Part shown: positions 1 to 7,158 of the stretch, piece by piece
How positions within the stretch are numbered: the first letter of the stretch is position 1
Layout of the letters: every line of letters starts with the position of its first letter
Assembly (NCBI GenBank): GCA_028700615.1
Contig: JAQVSH010000011.1
Span: 1-18,493 of the forward strand
DNA from: Bacteroidales bacterium
GTDB lineage: Bacteria; Bacteroidota; Bacteroidia; Bacteroidales; UBA4181
Reading direction: 5' to 3'
Length of the DNA: 18,493 nucleotides
Notes under the pieces: model-generated
Databases searched by the model: none
What the model saw: the letters and a program-made list of their open reading frames with translations, nothing else
What the model was told of the DNA's origin: nothing
Program-made: the position numbers and the translations under genes

Positions 1-329
1 CCTTTGAATACTCCGCCATTATATACCACATGACCCTCAGGGTCAAACAGTTCGGGTATTTTATCATACATTCCGTCATTCAGTAACGATTCATAGGTAT
101 GATACAGGCCAATAATGTTTTTCTCCGCCTCCAGTATTGCAATTCTTTTTGACAGCTCTCCCATACCATTTTCAGGTCCCAAATCATTTGGAGCAGCAGA
201 CTTTACGGCTGCAGGCATCGATGTTGCAAATACCCCGGCTGTCATGGCAGCGCCCATCTTCCAGATAAAGGAACGGCGTCCGTCGTTTGGTTGGCTGTTT
301 AAATCAGCTCGTTTTTTTAAAGAGTCCAT
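1..329 (-). CDS. Tat-exported SnoaL/NTF2-like protein (partial, C-terminus beyond window)
   Basis: Only the first 109 codons are inside the window. The reading frame starts at an ATG with an AAAGGA-like sequence about 10 bases upstream. Residues 18-24 (RRSFIWK) are a twin-arginine motif, followed by a hydrophobic stretch with small residues and a likely cleavage region near AAVKS, so the protein is probably exported folded by the Tat system. Residues from about 59 on (EL-KRIAILEAEKNI-GLYHTYESLLN-G-YD-IPELFDPEG) resemble the start of a SnoaL-like/NTF2-fold domain, a small cone-shaped fold used by isomerases, dehydratases and non-enzymatic binding proteins. The gene lies 27 bases after the MoaF-like gene on the same strand, so the two are probably one operon. 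Seen: the signal and domain start. Inferred: the fold. The substrate cannot be told. Confidence 0.7.
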   Translation of the reverse strand, partial: MDSLKKRADLNSQPNDGRRSFIWKMGAAMTAGVFATSMPAAVKSAAPNDLGPENGMGELSKRIAILEAEKNIIGLYHTYESLLNDGMYDKIPELFDPEGHVVYNGGVFK

Positions 330-356
330 AATTTTAGTATTCCTTTTATCTGTATA

Positions 357-2126
357 TCAAATCATATTTCTCCTATTGGGGCCAAAGTATTCTTTTGTGT
401 TGTAATAGCCTGTATGTCGGCCAATTGCACCTACCAGATTTAATCGTACACCCTCTTTATCTCCCTGGAAACTAAATCCGCAGTCTCGCCTGAGTTTTTC
501 ATTTATCAATACAACCATTTCTGAGCCGTTACATGCCTCTTCACATTCTGCCAGAATATGTACACCATCGCGAACCTTTACCAGAAGGCTTGGTCCTGAC
601 CATTGAAGCCCTAATGACTGATCGGCCGTGTAGATTGTCCAGGAATGGGCGTTAGGCCCGGCAAAAATATGCATCGAAGTCATGTTGTTGGAGTAAGTCC
701 ATGACCACGCGTGACCTACAAGATCATAAGAGAACCCATGACGAAGATATAACGGGGCATCGATTCCATCCAGGTCAGCCACTCCGAACAAGGCTTTGAA
801 AGACACCTCGTTACCATAATATGCCGTTCCCATGTGCGAGTAGATACAGGTGGTTAACCCGTTTGTTAAATCAAGGGCTATCTGCAAGCTTGTTCTCGGT
901 TTGCTATCAACGAGAATATGACTGAAAAAGGCCAGGCCTTCATCGGCCTCATAAGCCCTGTATTCAGCCTCCTTCCAGGTACTGTCCTTGTCTTCCCTGT
1001 AGTTCAGTTTAAATTTCTCGGTAACTTTATAGTGTATTACCGGTCCACCGTTGTCATATCTCAGGGTAAATTCTTTTCCCACCAATATATCGCTGAATGC
1101 CATATTGTAGCCATCCATATCAGTGTGGGCAAAGTTTGTTGTACTTTTAAGCGCTGCCTCATGAACCTCTTCATCGGTCATGTGCGGGAAAGTCCTGGTA
1201 GGGCGATATGCCATCCGTTGCCCTTTGGGCATAGCTGGACCACCCGCGGGCCGTGCAACCATTGGCTCATTGCCCTGTTTATCGAATGGTCCAAGTGGTG
1301 CCACTTCTCCAAGAATTTTACCTTCGCCCCTGAACATGTAATATTCAAGTTCATCTCTTTCGTTAAACCCCAGCCTTACACCAACCTGCGTTTCTGAAAA
1401 AAGGTCAACCACATAAGCTGTAAATATGCCTGAGAACTCGCATTCTGTACGGTTGTAAATAAAAATATTGTCCTTCACCAGCACATAATCTGACGGAGAA
1501 CAAAACCCCAATTGGTCGATGTGGCGGGTAAGTTCCACATAGTTTGTCGATACAACAGAGGCATAAAGTTCTATGGTTTCTATACCTGTATCCTGCTTCC
1601 AGTACATCCCCTTGCCTTCTATCCTGTTTGTCAGGTGATGACGCTCTTCGGGAGCTGTCTGCCCGCTTTTTTCAATATAACCATAATAGATATGGCGCTG
1701 TACCTCCCGGTCGTCAATCGGTGTTTCAGTGCCATTCATGGCCCTTTCTTTCCTTCCGCCTGAAAGCCAGACTTCGATGATGGTTACAAGGTTCGTTTCC
1801 CGATCGATAAAAATGTTGTATCCCCTTTGTTCTTGTACCATCATGTGGGAAAAGAAAATCATGTTTTTGAGCGTAAGAGCACCGTAATTTCCCGAAAATG
1901 AATTACCGTCAACCTTCACAGAAAGGCTCTTTGTATCCCTGAAGAGATAATCAAAAACAGGACCGTTATCGGTTATTATTTTCAAGGATTTTCCCGAAAG
2001 CTCATCGGTAAACTCAGAGGCGCAAACCGGGCCTGATTCGGCGGCCTTCAGCTTTTCTCCTATCTGACTCTTAGTGAGCTTTGTGTATTTAAACCGGTGC
2101 ATTGGAATGCTCAGTGGACGATTCAT
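357..2126 (-). CDS. MoaF-family protein, double-length (tandem MoaF units)
   Basis: A 589-residue protein that I place in the MoaF family (lipocalin-like beta barrels named after a gene near Klebsiella molybdenum cofactor genes; biochemical role not settled). Family members are usually about half this length. The sequence reads as two copies of the N-plus-C unit: residues 43-62 (LSGKSLKIITDNGPVFDYLF) align with 348-367 (LVGKEFTLRYDNGGPVIHYK), FFSHMMV at 91-97 with FFSHILV at 400-406, and the later part around 210-270 with 510-570. A Pro/Gly-rich linker at about 288-312 joins them. No signal peptide is seen, so it is probably cytoplasmic. The start has a clear AGGAG 8 bases upstream (2135-2139), which favours this Met over Met9. 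It is first in a minus-strand unit with the Tat/SnoaL gene. No other molybdenum cofactor gene is nearby, so a direct role in that pathway is doubtful. Confidence 0.75.
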   Translation of the reverse strand: MNRPLSIPMHRFKYTKLTKSQIGEKLKAAESGPVCASEFTDELSGKSLKIITDNGPVFDYLFRDTKSLSVKVDGNSFSGNYGALTLKNMIFFSHMMVQEQRGYNIFIDRETNLVTIIEVWLSGGRKERAMNGTETPIDDREVQRHIYYGYIEKSGQTAPEERHHLTNRIEGKGMYWKQDTGIETIELYASVVSTNYVELTRHIDQLGFCSPSDYVLVKDNIFIYNRTECEFSGIFTAYVVDLFSETQVGVRLGFNERDELEYYMFRGEGKILGEVAPLGPFDKQGNEPMVARPAGGPAMPKGQRMAYRPTRTFPHMTDEEVHEAALKSTTNFAHTDMDGYNMAFSDILVGKEFTLRYDNGGPVIHYKVTEKFKLNYREDKDSTWKEAEYRAYEADEGLAFFSHILVDSKPRTSLQIALDLTNGLTTCIYSHMGTAYYGNEVSFKALFGVADLDGIDAPLYLRHGFSYDLVGHAWSWTYSNNMTSMHIFAGPNAHSWTIYTADQSLGLQWSGPSLLVKVRDGVHILAECEEACNGSEMVVLINEKLRRDCGFSFQGDKEGVRLNLVGAIGRHTGYYNTKEYFGPNRRNMI

Positions 2127-2383
2127 GAATTCTTCTCCTTTTTAATTTTAGTTTATCTTATCACACTTCTTTTTATGATTCATAGAAAACACAACTATTT
2201 ATTTCAGTCGCAGTTATTTTGTATTTATTGATTCAAGTATATATTAAAATTTTGAGATTTTGGCTTTAGTATTGTAAAATTTATTCCCGACATGCATTTT
2301 CCCGGGTTTTTGTTTAAAGATGCAAAATGAGTATTTTCGGATATCGTATATTTCATTGAAAAACGTTCTAATGCAATTTAACC

Positions 2384-3205
2384 ATGATAGAACTACCTGA
2401 AGCCATATCGTTGGCAAAGCAAATAAATGATACGCTGGTTGGCCGGAAAATTACAGGAGTGTTTAATTCAAACAGCCCTCACAAGTTTACGTTTTTCTAT
2501 GAGGATCCGTTAAAATATCCCCGACTTTTAACAGGCAGAAAAATAAACTCGGCAACAGGTTCCGGAATGTTTGTCGATATAAGCCTGGATAACAACACAA
2601 CGATTAGTATTAATGACGGAGTTAATGTAAAGTATGGGGATACAAAGTCGCAAATCCCTCCCAAATACCAGTTTTTACTTACTTTCGACAATGATGCTTT
2701 TCTCGTTTTCACAGTGGCGATGTATGGCGGAATAGCGGCCTATAGCGGTAGTTTTGAGAATAAATATCATCAACGAAGCATTGAAAGTATTTCGCCCTTG
2801 TCCGATGCATTTGATGAAACATATTTCAACCGTCTGATGGATTCGCAGAAACAGAATTTGTCGTTAAAAGCATTTTTAGCTACAGAACAACGTATACCTG
2901 GTATTGGGAACGGTGTAATTCAGGATATTCTTTTTAATGCATCCTTAAACCCCAGAAAGAAACTTTGCGATTTAAATGGGCAACAAAAGGAAGACCTTTT
3001 TAATTCGTTGAAGTCTACCCTGACAGCCATGACCAAAGAAGGTGGGCGTGATACGGAAACCGATTTGTTCGGAAACAAGGGCGGATACAAATCGGCGCTA
3101 TCGAAAAACACCTATAAAGATCCTTGTCCTAAATGCGGAGGTCCAATTATAAAAGAAAGTTATTTGGGAGGGTCGGTTTATTATTGTAGCGTTTGCCAGC
3201 CATGA
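2384..3205 (+). CDS. Fpg/Nei-family protein of the MIELPE type, catalytic residues replaced
   Basis: A 273-residue protein with the layout of formamidopyrimidine-DNA glycosylase/endonuclease VIII: N-terminal beta-rich domain, helix-two-turn-helix region at about 162-190 (FLATEQRIPGIGNGVIQDIL matches the family pattern of a G-I-GN turn), and a C-terminal zinc finger with Cys248, Cys251, Cys268 and Cys271. The classical family begins MPELPE, with the Pro as nucleophile; here it begins MIELPE, so Pro is Ile. The beta-hairpin Lys (usually in an R-G-K-like turn) is not visible in the stretch SATGSGMFVDI, and the zinc-finger Arg that grips phosphate is replaced by the GGS of LGGSVYYC. The Glu next to the N-terminus is kept. 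From memory, this variant is widespread in Clostridia and Bacteroidota and is often annotated as endonuclease VIII. It may be a DNA-binding or altered-activity branch. It is a single gene with no strong RBS. Confidence 0.85.
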   Translation: MIELPEAISLAKQINDTLVGRKITGVFNSNSPHKFTFFYEDPLKYPRLLTGRKINSATGSGMFVDISLDNNTTISINDGVNVKYGDTKSQIPPKYQFLLTFDNDAFLVFTVAMYGGIAAYSGSFENKYHQRSIESISPLSDAFDETYFNRLMDSQKQNLSLKAFLATEQRIPGIGNGVIQDILFNASLNPRKKLCDLNGQQKEDLFNSLKSTLTAMTKEGGRDTETDLFGNKGGYKSALSKNTYKDPCPKCGGPIIKESYLGGSVYYCSVCQP

Positions 3206-3223
3206 CTTGCTCCACAAAAATAA

Positions 3224-3257
3224 AGTGCAGGTATTCTATTCAAAAAATACCTGCACT
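3224..3257 (-). terminator. Hairpin terminator between convergent fpg-like gene and rsgA
   Basis: A perfect 12-bp stem (3224-3235 with 3246-3257, arms AGTGCAGGTATT and AATACCTGCACT) with a 10-base loop, placed between two convergent stop codons. Read on the minus strand, the stem is followed by TTATTTTTG, so it best serves rsgA, whose stop lies 13 bases before it. On the plus strand there is no T-run after the stem. It could still end the fpg-like transcript weakly. Confidence 0.8.
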
Positions 3258-3270
3258 GCATGGATAGAGA

Positions 3271-4326
3271 TTAGAAGTTCGATTTATACTTTTTTACTTC
3301 ATCTATTAACTTTGCAAAGGATTTCCCTTTTCTGCGTTTTTCATGTTCCGAAGTAGAAAAGTGCCACGCTTCCCGTTGGAGTTTAAGATAGCTCTCATAC
3401 ACTTTGTGATCCAGTTTGCCGGCGTTTATCGCTTCTATGACGGCACAACCGGGTTCATTGATATGTTCGCAATCCTTAAAACGACACAGTTTTGCATAGT
3501 CCGAAATTTCCAGTACTTCTGCGAGTGAATCGGGATTGTCAATAGCCAAACCAAATTCCCGAACGCCCGGAGTGTCGATTAAAATCCCTGAAAAGTCCAT
3601 CAACACCATCTCCCGGCGGGTTGAGGTGTGCCGTCCTTTTCCTGTAGAGAGGCTTATATCGGATGTGAGCAATACTGATTTTTTGCAAAGCGCATTTACC
3701 AGAGAACTTTTCCCGACCCCCGAAGAACCGACAAATACCACCGTTTCACCTTTCGATATAGATTCCCGTAGCGGGAGGATCGTTTCAGGCAGATGAATAC
3801 TTGTATAAAATATCGGCATCCGGCGGGCAAGGTGTTTAATCTGTTCTTCAATTTTCGGTCTGTCAAAACCTAAATCGGCTTTATTGAGTACCAATACAGG
3901 TTTGATGTTTGCTTCCAATATCTGAACCATAAAGCGCTCGGCTCTGCGGACATTGAAGTTATCATCAAGGCTTTGTACAATCAATGCCTTGTCAACATAA
4001 GAGGCAATGGCTTGTTTATCGGCAATGGTTCCGCTTTTCTTGCGATACAAAGTCCTTTCACGGGGCAGCATATCAACGATAATCCCTTTATTTTCATCGA
4101 AGGGTTGAAAAATCACCCAATCGCCTGTACAAGGCAACTCGAAGTCTGATTTTCCATACATCATGTTTCCCGTTAATTCACACAGAAACCATCCGCTTTC
4201 GGAAATAACTTCGTAGCATGTCCGGTTTACTATGGATATACGGCCATGAACAAGTGCGCTATGCGCTGATGCTTGTTTTAGTTGGTTTAATCTTTCGTTC
4301 CAACCATAAGTATTTAAGTTGATCAT
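3271..4326 (-). CDS. rsgA: Small ribosomal subunit biogenesis GTPase RsgA
   Basis: A 351-residue circularly permuted GTPase that helps late maturation of the 30S subunit and is stimulated by the ribosome. An N-terminal OB-fold-like region covers about residues 28-90. The GTPase motifs come in the permuted order typical of the YjeQ/RsgA family: G4 NKAD (148-151), G5 around TSI (175-177), G1 GSSGVGKSS (200-208), G2 region GKGRHTST (229-236), and G3 DTPG (251-254). A zinc site follows, with Cys281, Cys286, His288 and Cys294 in the pattern C-x4-C-x-H-x5-C. The tail is basic. Its length is normal for the longer RsgA subtype. The ATG overlaps the stop of the upstream methyltransferase as ATGA (4323-4326), so translation is probably coupled. 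A terminator follows at 3224-3257. Confidence 0.95.
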   Translation of the reverse strand: MINLNTYGWNERLNQLKQASAHSALVHGRISIVNRTCYEVISESGWFLCELTGNMMYGKSDFELPCTGDWVIFQPFDENKGIIVDMLPRERTLYRKKSGTIADKQAIASYVDKALIVQSLDDNFNVRRAERFMVQILEANIKPVLVLNKADLGFDRPKIEEQIKHLARRMPIFYTSIHLPETILPLRESISKGETVVFVGSSGVGKSSLVNALCKKSVLLTSDISLSTGKGRHTSTRREMVLMDFSGILIDTPGVREFGLAIDNPDSLAEVLEISDYAKLCRFKDCEHINEPGCAVIEAINAGKLDHKVYESYLKLQREAWHFSTSEHEKRRKGKSFAKLIDEVKKYKSNF

Positions 4327-5102
4327 AGCGCTGTTTTTCTTGCGATGAAAAAGGTATAGCCGTAGAAATCTTTATACTTGCGGTATAATTCTTCTTCATA
4401 CAGTTCAGACGCAACGAGTTCTTCGGCGGCTTTATTTCCTGCATATTTATTAAGAAAAATCTCCTGGGCTTTAATTTTCCGAGCAAAGTAATGCTCTGTC
4501 CAGCATTTTTCAGGCAGAATAAAGGTTGCAACCGGAAGATAACCAGCCTTGTATATCTTGTTCACCTGATGGGGAAGGGTGTCTATCTCAGGATATGCAT
4601 TTACCCAGAAGTCATTGATTTCAGCAGGGCGTTTCTCAGTAAACCACGAGGCTTCGGATACAGCAATATACCCGCCCGGTTTGAGGAATTCACGCCATTC
4701 ATTCAGGCCTCGTTCAAAGCCGATATTATAAATAGCCCCTTCCGACCAGATAAGGTCTAAGGATTCTTTTCCGAAAGGCAGTTGGTCCATTGAACCGACA
4801 ATTCCTTTTACCCGGTCTTGCAAACCCGATTGCTCCGCATTACGATTGAAGATATTGATAAAACCGGGAAACAAGTCAAGTCCGGTAATCTGTCCCGGCG
4901 CGTGCTGTGCCAATACCATGGTTTGTCCGCCCGTACCGCAACCCAGATCGGCAATCTGAGATTGTTCGGTCAGGTTATCAATAAAACTCAGTGCCTTAAT
5001 GGTTACCTCGGGACTTCCGGGCCCTTGCCGTTCCATACCGGAGAAAAATTCGCAGATTAACTTGAAATCGAATTCATGAATGGTCTTATATTCGTCGCTC
5101 AT
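4323..5102 (-). CDS. Class I SAM-dependent methyltransferase
   Basis: About 259 residues when started at the ATG of MSDEYKTIHEF. An ATG 33 bases further upstream is in frame, but the peptide it adds (MHLLVYLNITI) looks unlike the family start, and neither start has a clear Shine-Dalgarno. Motif I of the Rossmann-like SAM fold is IADLGCGTG (50-58), with the acidic residue of motif II in ITGLDLFP. Further conserved pieces are GSMDQLPF and IWSEGAIYNIGF, then LKPGGYIAVSE. This is a common Bacteroidota methyltransferase family that acts in the cytoplasm. The methyl acceptor is unknown. It is the first gene of the unit with rsgA (ATGA overlap), which hints at, but does not prove, a link to translation or rRNA. 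Confidence 0.85.
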   Translation of the reverse strand: MSDEYKTIHEFDFKLICEFFSGMERQGPGSPEVTIKALSFIDNLTEQSQIADLGCGTGGQTMVLAQHAPGQITGLDLFPGFINIFNRNAEQSGLQDRVKGIVGSMDQLPFGKESLDLIWSEGAIYNIGFERGLNEWREFLKPGGYIAVSEASWFTEKRPAEINDFWVNAYPEIDTLPHQVNKIYKAGYLPVATFILPEKCWTEHYFARKIKAQEIFLNKYAGNKAAEELVASELYEEELYRKYKDFYGYTFFIARKTAL

Positions 5103-5196
5103 TATTGTAATGTTTAGGTATACAAGTAAATGCATATCAATGCGATCCTCTTTGTATACAGATTAAAAAACTATATTTATAACAATACAGAAATCA

Positions 5197-5259
5197 CTCC
5201 CGGAAGGAATCCTTCGGGAGCAAGCGAATGGACAATCTGTACGCGGAATACAGATTGTC
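5197..5259. repeat. Two tandem hairpins in a divergent intergenic region
   Basis: Hairpin one: CTCCC (5197-5201) pairs with GGGAG (5216-5220), and GAAGG with CCTTC inside it, leaving one bulged G and an AAT loop. Hairpin two: a perfect 11-bp stem, GACAATCTGTA (5231-5241) with TACAGATTGTC (5249-5259), loop CGCGGAA. Neither is followed by a T-run on the plus strand. They sit about 100 bases upstream of the methyltransferase start and about 200 upstream of the small membrane gene, so they could be a structured 5' leader of the minus-strand unit or operator sites. The rest of 5103-5462 shows only AT-rich sequence and the promoter at 5411-5441. Confidence 0.6.
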
Positions 5260-5410
5260 TACAATACCGAATCCGATTTTAATAAAGCGGTAAACATCCA
5301 ATGGTTTTAGTGCCACAAAAATACGAGAAAATATTTATTTGCACACAACTTTCATGATTTACATTACGGTGTGAAAAATGACTTCAAACACTTTTGTAGA
5401 CCTTAGGTGA

Positions 5411-5441
5411 TATGATTTTGTTTATTGTTATTATATATTTG
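5411..5441 (+). promoter_or_regulatory. Bacteroidota-type promoter for small membrane gene
   Basis: TATATTTG at 5434-5441 fits the Bacteroidota -7 consensus TAnnTTTG exactly. Nineteen bases upstream lies TATG (5411-5414), one mismatch from the -33 TTTG. The ATG at 5463 is 21 bases downstream, giving a short leader. Confidence 0.5.
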
Positions 5442-5462
5442 TAGAAAATTAAAATACAAAAA

Positions 5463-5675
5463 ATGGATAGCGGAAGACTTTACGCCCAGATAATGACAAT
5501 CTTTGGAGCAGCAATGGTCATTTTTTATTTTGGCTTGGGTTACATTCTACTTTTTTCGTCTTTATTCAGCTATGTCGATATTGCTTTGAGAGTCATACTT
5601 GCATTTCCTATCCTGATATATGGTATATACAGGGCGGTAAGTTCTTACCGGAAAATCAAGGAAAATTTTTTTTAA
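5463..5675 (+). CDS. Small two-helix membrane protein, unrecognised
   Basis: A 70-residue protein with two hydrophobic helices, about residues 8-32 and 38-58, and a short basic tail (SSYRKIKENFF). No signal peptidase or lipobox site is evident, so it is probably a double-spanning inner-membrane protein. It stands about 500 bases upstream of the PstS-like gene on the same strand, and no terminator is obvious after it, so it could be co-transcribed with the Ton cluster. The good -7 box upstream supports it as a real gene. Function unknown. Confidence 0.6.
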   Translation: MDSGRLYAQIMTIFGAAMVIFYFGLGYILLFSSLFSYVDIALRVILAFPILIYGIYRAVSSYRKIKENFF

Positions 5676-6179
5676 TATAGGCTGAAAAGAAATAAAGTTG
5701 TTCTCAATCCACGCGATGGTTTTATTGAACATTTTTTGTCCCTGCTGATTAAATGCCGGGACAGGGAATCGTCGGCATAACATGTATCCGAATTAAGATT
5801 ATGGTCATAAACGTAATTTTTTTGTTTTGGTTTAATTATGGTATAATTATTGATGTAAAATTGATGTAAAATTAATATACAGTTATATTTCTTTATTGAT
5901 TGTTAATTTTTTGTAAAGTTTAAATTATTTTGATCGAATATGCATTCTAAGCTCAATGTGGGGTTTTTTTGAGTGCTTCTTTGTAATATGTTCTTTGTTT
6001 TTCATCATCCCAAATTTGAACTTTTAAGCTTAACTCTTTGTCTGTGTTAAGCTATCGACTCCATATTTTTTCGGGAAATGTTCAAATTTGTTTTAGATTT
6101 TTGCCCTATAACGGATTTGATTTATTATTATTGCAACAAATTTTTAAAAACCTTATCTGAACCATTGTATAATCTATTC
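5676..6179. other. Intergenic region upstream of the Ton cluster
   Basis: About 500 AT-rich bases without a convincing gene. Contents: an imperfect 9-bp stem (5737-5745 with 5755-5763, one mismatch) with no T-run; a perfect tandem duplication of an 11-mer, TTGATGTAAAA, at 5850-5871; and the nested inverted repeat at 6011-6090, listed separately. An open frame runs back from the PstS-like gene to 6078, but it crosses the inverted repeat and lacks a signal peptide of its own, so I treat it as non-coding. No promoter matching the full Bacteroidota consensus was found. Confidence 0.5.
6011..6090. repeat. Nested inverted repeat upstream of the PstS-like gene
   Basis: Outer arms: CAAATTTGAAC (6011-6021) and GTTCAAATTTG (6080-6090), a perfect 11-bp inverted repeat. 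Inner arms: AGCTTAAC (6027-6034) and GTTAAGCT (6046-6053), a perfect 8-bp inverted repeat inside the outer one. Each outer arm contains the palindrome CAAATTTG, so the arms could also be two binding sites for one dimeric regulator. The element ends 89 bases before the start of the lipoprotein gene and is likely to act on the Ton cluster, either as leader RNA structure or as an operator pair. Confidence 0.6.
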
Positions 6180-7139
6180 ATGAAAAATTCAGGTGCATAC
6201 AAGATTTTAAAGCCGGTAGTTATTGCAAGTGTTTGTTTTGCAGTAATTTTAACCGTAGGGTGCACTAACAGGGGGCAGGTAATAGAAGAAACTCCCACAA
6301 GCGGGAATATTAAGATTATCGCGGATGAGTCGTTTGAGCCCATCGTAAATGCAGAGATCGATATTTTCACCGGATTATATAAAAGAGCCCGGATTACTCC
6401 TGCTTTTCTTCCCGAAACTGATTTAATATCTGCTTTTTTAAAAGATTCAGTAAAATTGGTTGTTTCGTCATGGGAACCTACGGAAGAACAAAAACAGCTG
6501 CTTTTTCAGACACAAATTGTTGTGCGTACCACCGCTGTTGCCTATGATGCTATTGCGCTTGTGCTTAATAAGGAGAATAAAGATTCGCTTTTTACTTACC
6601 AGAATGTGAATGATATTTTCACAGGCAAAATTGCAGATTGGAAGGATATTAATCCCGAATCAAAACTTGGGAAAATTTCAATAGTTTTTGATAACAATAA
6701 ATCGGCAAACATCAGATATTTCAGAGAGTTATTTGATCTTGATGATCAGTTGGCTGAGAATTTTTATGCAGTGAACAGCAATGCTGAAGTAGTTGATTAT
6801 GTGACCCAAAACAAATCGGCAATAGGATTAGTTAGTGTGAATTGGATTTGTGATGATCGCGATTCAACAAGCCGGGTATTTTCCGATAAAATTAAAACTG
6901 CGGCTATTTCACACAAATATCTGAGCCCTGGTATATATTCGATGCCTGATCAGGGCTCGATCTATGATAAGAGTTATCCGTTTACACGAACCATAAATCT
7001 TGTTTCAAGAGAAACTTTCAGAGGTTTAGCTTCTGGTTTTACAACTTTTTTTGCATCAGAACAAGGACAAAGGATTGTTCTTAAATCTGGTTTAGTCCCG
7101 GCCACAATGCCAATTAGATTAATACAATTCAAAAAATAA
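6180..7139 (+). CDS. PstS-like phosphate-binding-fold lipoprotein
   Basis: A 319-residue lipoprotein. The chosen start is the Met just before the signal peptide (MKNSGAYKILKP), with a hydrophobic core and lipobox ILTVGC, lipidated Cys28. An upstream in-frame start would put 34 odd residues in front. The mature part has the features of PstS-type periplasmic binding proteins: an early I-I-ADESFEPIV strand and loop, VNDIFTGKIADWKDINPES (the usual IFxGKIxxWxDI motif), FDNNKSANIRYF in the region of ligand contact, and AIGLVSVNWI. Canonical PstS binds phosphate for the PstCAB ABC importer, but no pstC, pstA or pstB is present. It is 19 bases upstream of the TPR gene and heads the exbB-exbD-exbD-tonB cluster, so a role in the Ton-linked envelope system is more likely than classical uptake. 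Phosphate binding itself is not proven. Confidence 0.8.
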   Translation: MKNSGAYKILKPVVIASVCFAVILTVGCTNRGQVIEETPTSGNIKIIADESFEPIVNAEIDIFTGLYKRARITPAFLPETDLISAFLKDSVKLVVSSWEPTEEQKQLLFQTQIVVRTTAVAYDAIALVLNKENKDSLFTYQNVNDIFTGKIADWKDINPESKLGKISIVFDNNKSANIRYFRELFDLDDQLAENFYAVNSNAEVVDYVTQNKSAIGLVSVNWICDDRDSTSRVFSDKIKTAAISHKYLSPGIYSMPDQGSIYDKSYPFTRTINLVSRETFRGLASGFTTFFASEQGQRIVLKSGLVPATMPIRLIQFKK

Positions 7140-7158
7140 TTTTTTAATATTACCTGAT

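Noticed and set aside
115..405. Plus-strand open frame at the left edge
   Set aside because: It lies opposite the Tat/SnoaL-like gene, which has a signal peptide, domain match and operon context.
5737..5763. Terminator after the small membrane gene
   Set aside because: The stem has a mismatch and no T-run follows it on either strand.
6011..6090. Invertible (phase-variable) promoter
   Set aside because: The arms are 11 bp and only 58 bases apart, shorter than typical Bacteroides invertible promoters, no recombinase is nearby, and no promoter is seen between the arms.
6078..6179. N-terminal extension of the PstS-like protein
   Set aside because: It crosses the inverted repeat arm at 6080-6090 and would bury the lipoprotein signal peptide inside the protein.
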